From contig NZ_CXYV01000001.1 in the NCBI RefSeq assembly GCF_001286805.1, positions 124,001 to 188,000 of the forward strand: a stretch of 64,000 nucleotides of DNA, read 5' to 3'. Shown here one piece after another: positions 44,987-52,904 of the stretch. Under the pieces are notes generated by a model. The model was not told where the DNA came from. It was given only the letters and a program-made list of their open reading frames with translations, and did not search any database. The first letter of the stretch is position 1, and every line of letters begins with the position of its first letter. Source of the stretch: Kallipyga gabonensis. Its GTDB lineage: Bacteria; Bacillota; Clostridia; Tissierellales; Peptoniphilaceae. A program made the position numbers and the translations under genes.

Positions 44987-45570
44987 GGGACTAGATGCCG
45001 GGATTCCGCCCTGTTGGTCGGAATAGGGAATTGGGCGGTGTGGAAATTCCACCCTATTTGGCGAAAATGAGAATTGGGTGGTGGGGGAATTCCGCCTCAT
45101 TTGGTGAAATGGAAAATTGGGTGGTGAAAAAAATACCGCCTCATTTGGCGAAATGGAAAATTGGGTGGTGAAAATAATACCACCTCATTTGGCGAAACCT
45201 AAAGTTAGGGCGGTATAGGGATACCATCCTTTTGCCAAAAAACCGAGTTAAGGCGGTACAGGGATTCCGCCTCTTTGCCGAAAAGCGGAGTTAAGGCGGT
45301 ACAGGGATTCCCCTCCTTCCCTCTGTTTTCGCCACTTGGAGGGGTATGAGGATACCCCTCCCTCACGCCGTTTTCGCCACTTGGAGGGGCATGAGGATAC
45401 CCCTCCTTCACGCCGTTTTCGCCACTTGGAGGGGCATGAGGATACCCCTCCTTCCCGCCATTTACACCATTTGGAGGGGCATGGGAACACCCCTCTCTCC
45501 CGCTGTTCTCGCCACTTGGAGGGGTATTGGGCCAAGCCTTGGGCTCCGCCCAAACCTGCCCTCGCCGGGA
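44987..45570. repeat. Hairpin repeat array B (13 units, 43-45-bp period)
   Basis: Units start at about 44987, 45033, 45076, 45119, 45163, 45207, 45250, 45293, 45338, 45383, 45428, 45473 and 45518. The first eight have stems of the GGGTGGT / ACCACCC or GGCGGT / TTCCGCC kind, with compensating changes from unit to unit. The last five have a near-perfect GGAGGGGTAT / ATACCCCTCC stem with loop GAGG and a period of exactly 45. The linker reads ATTTGGCGAAAATGG in the first part and its reverse complement in the last part. Nothing else recognisable lies in this 600-base stretch; the open frames in it are by-products of the repeats. Confidence 0.93.
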
Positions 45571-45645
45571 GCAGGGCACCATCCTGGAAAACGAAAACTC
45601 ATGAGTTCAGAGCCGGAGGCAGGAGCCACCGCCGGAGGCGGCTTG

Positions 45646-45765
45646 CCCTTGAGGGCATAAGGACAAAATTCGCTAAAATAAAAAAATGACGGGAAGAACA
45701 AGGGATTGTTGAGTTCGTCGCCGTCGGCGAAGCCGGAAAAGCGAATTTTGTTCTGCCATCAAGGG
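45646..45765. mobile_element. Possible MITE-like element between arrays B and C
   Basis: A 120-bp segment bounded by imperfect inverted repeats: CCCTTGAGGGCATAAGGACA continuing AAATTCGCT at 45646-45674, and AGCGAATTTTG through TCAAGGG at 45740-45765. About 26 of the terminal positions match with small gaps. The inner 65 bases hold no open frame. No clear target-site duplication is visible. Alternatively the two arms form one very long hairpin in RNA. Confidence 0.45.
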
Positions 45766-45770
45766 TGGCG

Positions 45771-46077
45771 ACCCTGGCTACTGGCATTTATGAGCCCCCA
45801 GCCAGGGCGAGATTACCCTGGCTACTGGCAATGATGAGCACCAGACAGGGCGGGACTTCCCTGGCTGCTGGCAATGATGAGCTCCAGCCAGGGCGGGGTT
45901 CCCCTGGCTATCGGCGAATTTGGGGGCCAGCCAGGGTGAGGGGTTCCCTGGCTAGCAAAAAATATGAGCCCAGGCCAGGGCGGGGCTTCCCTGGCTATCG
46001 GCAAATATGAGCCCCAGCCAGGGTAGGGGCTGCCCTGGCTACCAGCGGATTGGGGCCACAGCCAGGGCAGCGGCCCC
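45771..46077. repeat. Hairpin repeat array C (seven units, 43-44-bp period)
   Basis: Unit starts at 45772, 45816, 45859, 45902, 45946, 45989 and 46033. The stem AGCCAGGG / CCCTGGCT closes an 8-base GC-rich loop (for example CGGGGCTT). The linker (CTATCGGCAAATATGAGCC in the sixth unit) aligns with the first linker of array B (CTATTTGGCGAAAATGAGAA), showing common ancestry despite entirely different stems. Ends just before the MFS terminator. Confidence 0.92.
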
Positions 46078-46107
46078 GCCATTAGACAAATTACAGCTCC
46101 GCCTCCC

Positions 46108-46140
46108 ACAAAAAAAGAGCCGCACTAGCGGCTCTTTTTC
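46108..46140. terminator. Bidirectional terminator after the GPH symporter
   Basis: Stem AAGAGCCGC / GCGGCTCTT with a 4-base loop, A-run on the left and T-run on the right. It follows the minus-strand symporter stop by 7 bases and bounds array C. Confidence 0.92.
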
Positions 46141-46146
46141 TTTTTC

Positions 46147-47562
46147 TTAGTTTTCCCGGCGGATTTGCCCGCGATCTTCCAGGTCCTGGAGGATTTGTTG
46201 ATAGAGTTCCTCATTAATCTTGAATTTGAAATGGTAGACCAGGTAACCGGCCATGATGAAGGCCAGGGGGATTGCGATGAAGACCAGACGGATGACCATC
46301 CGGCCGCCGGCATCGATGGATTGGGCGGCTTGAGTGCCTTGCTTGATGCCGGAGAGGACCAGGGCCAGGGAGACAATCCCCATAGAGAGGGCACCGCCGA
46401 TCTTGTTGATCAGGGGTTGTACAGAGAGGGTGATGGACTCGTTCCGGCTCCCCAGCTTCCACTGGCCATATTCCACGGTGTCTTCGAGGAACATGAGCAT
46501 GAGGAGCTGGATGAAGGCATCACCAACAAAGAGGAAGAGGGCGGCGCCCAAAAGAACATAGAGGGAGGTCTCGGCAAAGACCATGATGAGGTAGGCGATG
46601 GTGACCAGAATGGTGGAGAACCGGTACATCTGCCGACGGGTCCGGCCCTTGGAGACGGCCGGGAAAATGAGGAGGGCACCGATTTGGGCGACACCGACAA
46701 CGGCCGCCAGGACAGGATAGAGATCCTGGTCACCAAAGACGTATTGCATGTAATAAATGGAGACGGTTGTGGTGGTGATATAGCCCACGGTAAAGAGGGA
46801 CATGGCCAGGGTGGTCCAAAGGAGCTGGTCGTTGCCCGTCAGGATATGCCACATATCCTTGAGACCGGTCTTTTCTTCCTGCCGCTGGAAGAGCTGGCTC
46901 TTTTCTTTGACACCAAGAAGGGGGAAAAGGTGGAAGAGTAACATGATGACGGTCACGGTCAGGGCAACAGTAAACCAGGCCCGGGGGGTGTTGCCCAGGG
47001 CTGAGGTCACGGGCTGCCAGGCAATCATGATGGTGAACACGCCCAGGTTGGCGAAGATCCGGGCACAGGCCCCCATCTTCTCCCTAACCTTGGGATCAAG
47101 GCTGAGGGAGGGGAGCATGGACCAGTAGGCGATGTCATTGAGGCCGAAGAAGAGGTCCCAGCCCAGGTAGGCGATAGCGAAGACCAGAGGAAAGAGGAAG
47201 TTCCGAAAGCCGAAGTCATAAAAGAGAAGGAGGTAGAAGGCAGCGGCTCCCAGAGCCCCAACCAGCATAGGGGGCTTGAACTTCCCGTGCTTGGAGTCGA
47301 CGTTATCCACGATCAGGCCCATGAGGGGGTCATTGAGAGCATCAAAGACCCGGAGGATGGTAAAGACCAGGCTGGTGGCAATAAAGACCTCGCGAGGGAG
47401 GTTGAGGACGTTGGATAAATAATAAATCAGGGCATTGGCCTCAAAGGAGTAGAACATATCCCTGCCCAGGGTCCCTGCCCCAAAGAGGACCATGTTCCGC
47501 CGGTCCAGGGCGGACATTTTTCCCTCATGCTTAGCGTTGGACGTCTTCTTACTCCTTGTCAT
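46147..47562 (-). CDS. GPH-family sugar:cation symporter
   Basis: About 471 residues with twelve predicted membrane segments. The GPH (glycoside-pentoside-hexuronide) features are the early FVIATSLVFTILRVFDALND with DPLMGLIVDNVDSKHGKFKP, and the central WYMV-like loop region before helix 7. It imports a glycoside with H+ or Na+. The ATG at 47562 has AAAGGAG six bases upstream and overlaps the end of the glucosidase gene by 14 bases, so the two are translationally coupled; the longer frame to 47586 is unlikely. Substrate presumably an alpha-glucoside, given its neighbour. Confidence 0.9.
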   Translation of the reverse strand: MTRSKKTSNAKHEGKMSALDRRNMVLFGAGTLGRDMFYSFEANALIYYLSNVLNLPREVFIATSLVFTILRVFDALNDPLMGLIVDNVDSKHGKFKPPMLVGALGAAAFYLLLFYDFGFRNFLFPLVFAIAYLGWDLFFGLNDIAYWSMLPSLSLDPKVREKMGACARIFANLGVFTIMIAWQPVTSALGNTPRAWFTVALTVTVIMLLFHLFPLLGVKEKSQLFQRQEEKTGLKDMWHILTGNDQLLWTTLAMSLFTVGYITTTTVSIYYMQYVFGDQDLYPVLAAVVGVAQIGALLIFPAVSKGRTRRQMYRFSTILVTIAYLIMVFAETSLYVLLGAALFLFVGDAFIQLLMLMFLEDTVEYGQWKLGSRNESITLSVQPLINKIGGALSMGIVSLALVLSGIKQGTQAAQSIDAGGRMVIRLVFIAIPLAFIMAGYLVYHFKFKINEELYQQILQDLEDRGQIRREN

Positions 47563-49210
47563 TGGATTCTCCTTTCCGGTCATCATCCCCGACCGGGATC
47601 TCCATCAATGCCGCCTCATAAGGGCGGAGGGTCTCCCCGACCCGATCCTCCTCATAGGAAGAAAAGAGGCAGGGGCCGGACCGATGGGCCCGGGAAGGCT
47701 TGGCCGAAAGGTTGATCTGGAAGAGGAGGCCCTCCCCTTCCTCCGTCCTCCGCTCGAAGGCCCAAACCGACCCTTCCCGATAAACCTCATGGAAGTCCCC
47801 TTCCAGGAGGGGGGCTGACCCCTTCCGGTAGGCCAGGAGGCGGCGGTAGAAGTGGAGGAGGGAGTCGGGATCCCCCTCCTCCTCGGCCACATTGCAGGTT
47901 ACATGGTTGTGGTTGATCCCCAGCCAAGGCTTTCCTGTGGTAAAGCCGGCCCCGGCCTCCCCCGACCACTGCATGGGGGTCCGGGCATTATCCCGGCTCT
48001 TGGCCCGGATGACTTTCCAATAGAGGCCCCGGGGAAAATGAGCCTTCCGGATGATGGACCAGACCTGGCGGGATTCCACATCCTCCACCTGGTCCATGGA
48101 AGTAAAGTCGAAGTTGGTCATGCCGATCTCCTGGCCCTGGTAGATGAAGGGGGTTCCCCGGAGGGAGAGAAGGAGGAGGGCCAGGGCCTTGCCGGATTCC
48201 CGGGGATAGGCCTCCGGGTCGCCGAAGCGGGAGAGAGACCGGGGCTGGTCGTGGTTTTCAAAATAGACCGTGTTCCAGGGGAGGGCGGCCTGCCACTTGG
48301 CCAGAACCTTGAAAAAACGCCCGGGCGAGAAGGAACGAGGGAACCACTTGACCCCAAAGCAGTCGGTTTCCATATGCTCAAAGGCAAAGATGGCCGAGAG
48401 CTCCTTCCGGTCGGGGTCGGTCAGGCGGCGGGCCTCATCCGGGTCCACGAAGACCGTCTCCCCCACCGTATAGGCCTCATGCGGTGCCCAGATCTTTTGG
48501 TGAAAGTTCTTGAGGAGGACGTGGAGGCCGGGCCGGGAGAGGTAGAACTCGCTGCCCCGGAGGACCGGGCGGAAGGCTCCATCCTCCAGGCTGTCTTTAT
48601 GGATGATATTGATGACGTCCAGGCGGAATCCCTTGACCCCCTTGTCCAGCCAGAAGGTCATAACTTCCTCCATAGCCTCCACCACTAGGGGGTTCCGGTA
48701 GTTGAGGTCGGCCTGTTCCTTGGCAAAGAGGTGGAGGTAGTATTCCCCCCTCTCCTCGACATATTCCCAGGTGTCCCCACCGAAAAAACCGGTCCATTTG
48801 TTGGGCTTCTTTCCCCCCTTGCCGGGCTGCCAGATGTAAAAATCCTTGTAGGATTCCTCTCCCCTCATGCTCTTTTGGAACCAGGGGTGGTCGGTGGAGG
48901 TGTGGTTGATGACCATGTCCATGATGATCCCTATCCCCCGCCGGCCCGCTTCAGCCACCAGGCGGTCGAAGTCCGCCATGGTCCCGAAATCGGAGTGGAT
49001 GGCATAGTAGTCGGAGATGTCATAGCCATTGTCATAGTTGGGGGAAGCATAGAGGGGGGAAATCCAGAGAAGGTCCACCCCAAGCTCCTTCAGGTAATCC
49101 AACTTGCTGATGATGCCCGGAATATCACCGATCCCGTCCCCATTGGAATCGCAGAAACTCCGGGGATAGATCTGATAGATCACTTTGTCCTTCCACCAAA
49201 CTTGGCCCAT
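47549..49210 (-). CDS. Alpha-glucosidase of GH13, oligo-1,6-glucosidase type
   Basis: Cytoplasmic glycoside hydrolase cutting short alpha-glucosides. About 553 residues: (beta/alpha)8 barrel with IYQIYPRSFCDSNGDGIGDI, region I DMVINHTSTDHPWF, nucleophile Asp198 in GFRLDVINIIH, acid Glu251 in TVGETVF, and Asp321 in FENHDQPRS. The Val after the nucleophile (GFRLDV) is the residue associated with alpha-1,6 rather than alpha-1,4 specificity in this subfamily. QADLN replaces the common QPDLN. The start has AAGGAGG five bases upstream. Upstream lie the promoter and direct repeats described next. Confidence 0.92.
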   Translation of the reverse strand: MGQVWWKDKVIYQIYPRSFCDSNGDGIGDIPGIISKLDYLKELGVDLLWISPLYASPNYDNGYDISDYYAIHSDFGTMADFDRLVAEAGRRGIGIIMDMVINHTSTDHPWFQKSMRGEESYKDFYIWQPGKGGKKPNKWTGFFGGDTWEYVEERGEYYLHLFAKEQADLNYRNPLVVEAMEEVMTFWLDKGVKGFRLDVINIIHKDSLEDGAFRPVLRGSEFYLSRPGLHVLLKNFHQKIWAPHEAYTVGETVFVDPDEARRLTDPDRKELSAIFAFEHMETDCFGVKWFPRSFSPGRFFKVLAKWQAALPWNTVYFENHDQPRSLSRFGDPEAYPRESGKALALLLLSLRGTPFIYQGQEIGMTNFDFTSMDQVEDVESRQVWSIIRKAHFPRGLYWKVIRAKSRDNARTPMQWSGEAGAGFTTGKPWLGINHNHVTCNVAEEEGDPDSLLHFYRRLLAYRKGSAPLLEGDFHEVYREGSVWAFERRTEEGEGLLFQINLSAKPSRAHRSGPCLFSSYEEDRVGETLRPYEAALMEIPVGDDDRKGESNDKE

Positions 49211-49243
49211 AGTATCCTCCTTTTTCTCCAAACTTGCCTCTCT

Positions 49244-49288
49244 ATTATATCAAAAGGAAGGGTCCGGGAAAGCGATTACGGGAAAGCG
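49244..49288 (-). promoter_or_regulatory. Promoter and direct repeats before the alpha-glucosidase
   Basis: Minus strand TATAAT at 49249-49244 with a weak -35 (TTTCCC, 17-base spacer). CGCTTTCCCG occurs twice (49288-49279 and 49274-49265), fourteen bases apart, overlying the -35. This may be a regulator site or simply a local duplication. Confidence 0.55.
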
Positions 49289-49291
49289 GAC

Positions 49292-49328
49292 AAAAAAAGC
49301 CCCCGGCCGGAAACCCGGTCGGGGGCTG
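49292..49328 (-). terminator. Terminator of the surface protein gene
   Basis: Minus strand stem of about 13 bp, AGCCCCCGACCGG / CCGGCCGGGGGCT, with loop GTTT and then seven T. Thirteen bases past the stop. Confidence 0.93.
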
Positions 49329-49340
49329 GTGGTCTCACTC

Positions 49341-51326
49341 TTATCTGTCGGACTTAGTCTTTCTCAGCTTGCCTTTTTTCACCAGTAAGAAAACCAGGCA
49401 TGAAAGGAGAAGGATGGAGGTCCAGAAATAAATTTTGCTGGTATCTCCCGTTTTGGGCGACTTGGACTTACTCGATGTACTCGGCTTATTCGTAGTATTC
49501 GGCTTGTTCGGGACTTTTTTCTGGGAAGTCCGGGTGTTGGTGATGTCAAAGCCTTTGACTTCCGAAGTATAGTCTTTTACCGGATCCTCAGAGAGAGAAT
49601 AGGTGATTTCCTGACCCTTGTCAAATTTGGGCAGGTCGGTAAAGGTCCACTTCCATCCGTCTTTTTCGGTGACCTTCCGGCTTTCCTTTTCCACCCCATT
49701 GGCCAGGAGGCGGACGGTGATGGATTCAGGGCGTTTGCCGTCTACGTTATTCCCATCTTCCCAGGTCTTCTTCCCTTCAATCTTGATCTTTTCCGTCTCA
49801 TAGGTATTAGTGATCGTGAAGCCCGCTTTTTGATCGCCGGTAATTGCTGAAACATAGCCCTTCATCGGGCCGACTTCCTTGACGGTATACTTGATCTCGC
49901 TTCCCTTCTCCTCCTTCGGCAAATCGGTAAAGCTTCCCGACCATCCCTTATCCGCATTGAGGACCAGGGTCTTTCCGGTTTCCTTGCCATCAGCTAAAAG
50001 CTGAACCGTCACCGATTCAGGACGCTTGTTATCCCGGTTGTCCTCATCCACCCAACGCTTAACAACAGAGATGGTCATCTTGTCCGGAACGACAACAACA
50101 GGCGGTGTTTCGGGCTTGTATTCGTTGGTAAATGTGGCCGTTTTCGCATAATTTTGAGCAAGAGAATTATAATCGAAACCTTTCTCGTTTTTTATGTCAT
50201 TCTGATAATACTCATTGGCTTCTTCCAGATTGTTGAAGATCAACATATTATACAGTCCGGGGATGAAATCAACAATTTTAACCTCATTATTGGGGACAAA
50301 GGCATCTCCTTGAGCTTGTCTCTCTTTCAGAAGATAACGATGGATTTGATAGATTTCCGTCCCATTATCATCTTCGTAAGAATCATAGGAAACATCTGAT
50401 TCCCAATCATGAGTTGATTGGACAATTTGTTCCAACTTTTCGATCATTTCATAATACTCATGGGGCAGTAGGAGGCCCTTGGACAAGGAAATATAATTGC
50501 CTGAGGAGTCTTTCTCTTGGTGAGTGATGAGAGGCTTCTGATACGTATAGGGGAAAAAGTTAACGGCTACTTTTGTTCTCAACTCTGAGAACTTGGAATA
50601 GCTGAAGCTTTCAAAGTCCTGATCCCAGAGGCACCGTCCACCCTCTTCGAAACTTCCCGGACTATCCTCATTTAAATCAATGAAACGAGGAAGTTTCCAT
50701 GCAATCGTATCTTCCGGCCAGTTATTTTGGATCCCGTTTTTTTCATCTTCTTTTCTTTGAGCCAATTCGGCATCGGTGGGCTTTCGGGCAATTGCCGTCT
50801 CTTCCCGACTGCTGGAAGTTATCACCCCCCAATCATATTTTAGAATATGGTCAATGACCTCTTCTCCAAGGTTCTCATTTTCAAATCTCTTGTCAATCAG
50901 GTCAGTCAGAACAGGATCATAGATATCACTCTCTCGAAAACTCACATGGCTGAAAGGAATAAAGAAAGCACCATCACGAAGTTTCCCTTCATTGATCCGG
51001 TATCCTCTCTTCCAACCCTCAGAGGTTTCTCCGGTAAAAATTTTACCAATTCCGTACTTTTCTTCTTTTTCCTTCTCCTCTTTTTCGATTGCCGAAAGGG
51101 TCCAAAGATCAAAATCAAAATCCGCATTGGGGATGGTCTTCCGATCTGAGGCATTCCTCATATCGATTTTTTTCTCATACATAAAATTGGCTGTGAAAAA
51201 ATCAAGAACCTTGACATTGCTCTCGATCAGGAATGCATCAGCCGTTTCCATAGCCGGCAATAAAGTCAAAATTGCTGCCAAAAGGATAGAAAAAATGGGT
51301 CGAAATCGATTTCTTTTCGTCTTCAT
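49341..51326 (-). CDS. Sortase-anchored surface protein with two Cna_B domains
   Basis: 661 residues. Signal peptide at about 1-31 (IFSILLAAILTLLPAM, cut after ADA). Residues about 35-420 are an unrecognised domain, low in cysteine and rich in aromatic and acidic residues. Two Cna_B stalk domains follow: about 428-518 (VVKRWVDEDN ... TITNTYE) and 520-605 (EGKKTWEDGN ... DITNTRT), each keeping the Lys, Glu and Asn of an isopeptide bond. After a Ser/Thr/Lys linker comes the sorting signal KSPKTGD, membrane helix FWTSILLLSCLVFLLV, and tail KKGKLRKTKSDR. SPKTG replaces LPxTG. Its 5' half is more AT-rich than the flanking genes. Function: adhesion or binding, by inference. Confidence 0.88.
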   Translation of the reverse strand: MKTKRNRFRPIFSILLAAILTLLPAMETADAFLIESNVKVLDFFTANFMYEKKIDMRNASDRKTIPNADFDFDLWTLSAIEKEEKEKEEKYGIGKIFTGETSEGWKRGYRINEGKLRDGAFFIPFSHVSFRESDIYDPVLTDLIDKRFENENLGEEVIDHILKYDWGVITSSSREETAIARKPTDAELAQRKEDEKNGIQNNWPEDTIAWKLPRFIDLNEDSPGSFEEGGRCLWDQDFESFSYSKFSELRTKVAVNFFPYTYQKPLITHQEKDSSGNYISLSKGLLLPHEYYEMIEKLEQIVQSTHDWESDVSYDSYEDDNGTEIYQIHRYLLKERQAQGDAFVPNNEVKIVDFIPGLYNMLIFNNLEEANEYYQNDIKNEKGFDYNSLAQNYAKTATFTNEYKPETPPVVVVPDKMTISVVKRWVDEDNRDNKRPESVTVQLLADGKETGKTLVLNADKGWSGSFTDLPKEEKGSEIKYTVKEVGPMKGYVSAITGDQKAGFTITNTYETEKIKIEGKKTWEDGNNVDGKRPESITVRLLANGVEKESRKVTEKDGWKWTFTDLPKFDKGQEITYSLSEDPVKDYTSEVKGFDITNTRTSQKKVPNKPNTTNKPSTSSKSKSPKTGDTSKIYFWTSILLLSCLVFLLVKKGKLRKTKSDR

Positions 51327-51430
51327 TATGAATTACTCCTTTTTTCAATAAGATAATGCCTTTCTTTATTGATTCTCATCCAACACCTGAGAAATCATGG
51401 AGCAAAAAGAAAAGCAAGATAGACAAACTA

Positions 51431-51436
51431 ATTATA
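51431..51436 (-). promoter_or_regulatory. Candidate promoter of the surface protein
   Basis: Minus strand TATAAT (51436-51431) in an AT-rich region, with a poor -35 (TTTCTA, 17 bases away). It would give a 5' untranslated region of about 95 bases; nothing else is recognisable between the two genes. Confidence 0.45.
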
Positions 51437-51486
51437 TACAATCCTTGAGAAAATAGAAAGACAGTGAATTATTCGGACCATATCCT

Positions 51487-52764
51487 CTATTTCCCCTGGT
51501 ATTCCACTTCGTTCAAGGAGCTCTGAGGCATGGACCGCATCCGAATTACTACGTATACAGTCAATACCACCATGGCCAGGAGGAAGATCGTCAGGAGGTA
51601 AACGAGGGGAAGGAGGTTCATGAGGACCGCCGTCAGGGAGCCAATGACCACAACTCCGGAAGTCACCACGGTTTGAAGGGAGGTCATGGTGAGGGCGATC
51701 CGCTCTTCCTTCACGTGGTTCATGATATAGGCATAGAATTTGGGACCAACAGCCCCGGAAGCTAAGGAGATCAAAAAGATGGAGGCAAAAGTGCCATAGA
51801 CTGACCCCATAAGGAGGAAAATATAAATGAGGACACCGGCAAAGGAGGCCCAGAGGACTTCCTGGTAAATAGAGAGCCGCTTAAAGAGGTTCATGGCCAG
51901 GATGGACCCCAGCATTTGTCCCGCCATCATCAGGATGGGAAAGAGGGCCAGGGTTTGGGTGGCGGATCCGATGAGAAAACCCTCTTTTTCCTTCATGGTG
52001 ATCACGATGAAGTTGTTGAGACCGGCTAAAATTCCGTTGATTAAAGCGATAATGATTAAGAGGTTCATGACGTTGGGCAGGGATCGGAATTCTTCAAAGG
52101 AGGCCTTGACTCGTTTGAAAAAGTTGCTTGCTCCATCCTCGCTTTTCTGGGGAGCGGGAAGGGGGTTGTCGATCAGGAGTTTGCTGAGTTGGGGTAGGAT
52201 GCCCAAGATAATGAGGGCGGATAGAAAAAAAGTCCCCGAATTGATCAGGGCAATCTGGCTGTAGGTGAAAAAGCTTAGAAAAAGTGACCCTGAAGTTAAG
52301 AAAATGACTTGAGAGCCGGAAAAAAGAGCCTGACGAAAACCGCTTGCTCCCTCCCTTTCCTCCTTGGATAAGACTCGAAGGGAAATGGGGATGAAGAGGG
52401 CCGATTCAAACTGACCGGCCAGGTCAGAAACAAGGTTGATGGCCGCCACCACCATGGCCACCCAAAAAGCGACAGGGAAGGACATCAAATAGAAGACGCC
52501 CAGGTAGAGGGCCACCCGTAAAAATTGAGTGAAGAGAATGGCCCTCAGCTTGTTGTCGGTTTGATCTGCCCGATCTCCACTGACCATGTTGGTGATCATG
52601 GGGACCATCTCCGTCAAGGTGATGATGGACATGACCAGGGTCGTTTGGGGAATATCCAAGACATACCGCATCATGACCAAATAGAAAAGCGAATCGCCGA
52701 AATTGGAGATGAGGTCCGATAGGGTCAGGGCCATGAATAACTTGTTCGAGAATAATTGTCTCAT
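51487..52764 (-). CDS. MFS transporter, export-type
   Basis: About 425 residues, twelve membrane helices, with the loop 2-3 sequence GDRADQTDNKLRAILF (the MFS motif A region in a degenerate form). The N-terminus QLFSNKLFMALTLSDLISNF resembles Firmicutes macrolide- or multidrug-efflux MFS proteins, but specificity cannot be read. ATG at 52764 has AAGGAG seven bases upstream; the frame extends 20 codons further up without one. Preceded by an extended -10 promoter. Confidence 0.85.
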   Translation of the reverse strand: MRQLFSNKLFMALTLSDLISNFGDSLFYLVMMRYVLDIPQTTLVMSIITLTEMVPMITNMVSGDRADQTDNKLRAILFTQFLRVALYLGVFYLMSFPVAFWVAMVVAAINLVSDLAGQFESALFIPISLRVLSKEEREGASGFRQALFSGSQVIFLTSGSLFLSFFTYSQIALINSGTFFLSALIILGILPQLSKLLIDNPLPAPQKSEDGASNFFKRVKASFEEFRSLPNVMNLLIIIALINGILAGLNNFIVITMKEKEGFLIGSATQTLALFPILMMAGQMLGSILAMNLFKRLSIYQEVLWASFAGVLIYIFLLMGSVYGTFASIFLISLASGAVGPKFYAYIMNHVKEERIALTMTSLQTVVTSGVVVIGSLTAVLMNLLPLVYLLTIFLLAMVVLTVYVVIRMRSMPQSSLNEVEYQGK

Positions 52765-52796
52765 GGTGGGTCTCCTTGCTTCATTGATATGCAAGA

Positions 52797-52802
52797 AGTA
52801 TA
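52797..52802 (-). promoter_or_regulatory. Extended -10 promoter of the MFS gene
   Basis: Minus strand TGCTATACT, TGn plus TATACT (52802-52797), 33 bases ahead of the start. TGGACA lies 15 bases upstream and is a possible weak -35. Close by at about 52865-52890 is a near-palindrome, AAAATCAACCA with TGGTTGTAGATTTT, which could be an operator or a remnant of the repeat family. Confidence 0.5.
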
Positions 52803-52904
52803 GCATGGAAAAAAGACTGTCCATAGGGCCTGGTGGTTGTTTGAAGAAGCCTTTTCGTTGTGAAAATCAACCAGTGGTTGTAGATTTTTGCAACTTCCTT
52901 GGCT

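Noticed and set aside
45205-45701. Open frames of 79-125 codons in both strands of array B
   Set aside because: They repeat a 14-15 residue pattern simply because the DNA repeats at 43-45 bp, they lack ribosome sites and the same stretch is open in several frames.
45765-46109. Open frames in array C
   Set aside because: Repetitive translation of the hairpin units with no ribosome site and no conserved protein pattern.
44235-46146. tRNA or rRNA genes in the gene-poor 44.8-46.1 kb stretch
   Set aside because: No cloverleaf with the conserved TTC and acceptor features was found by eye; the stretch is explained by the repeat arrays and the terminator.
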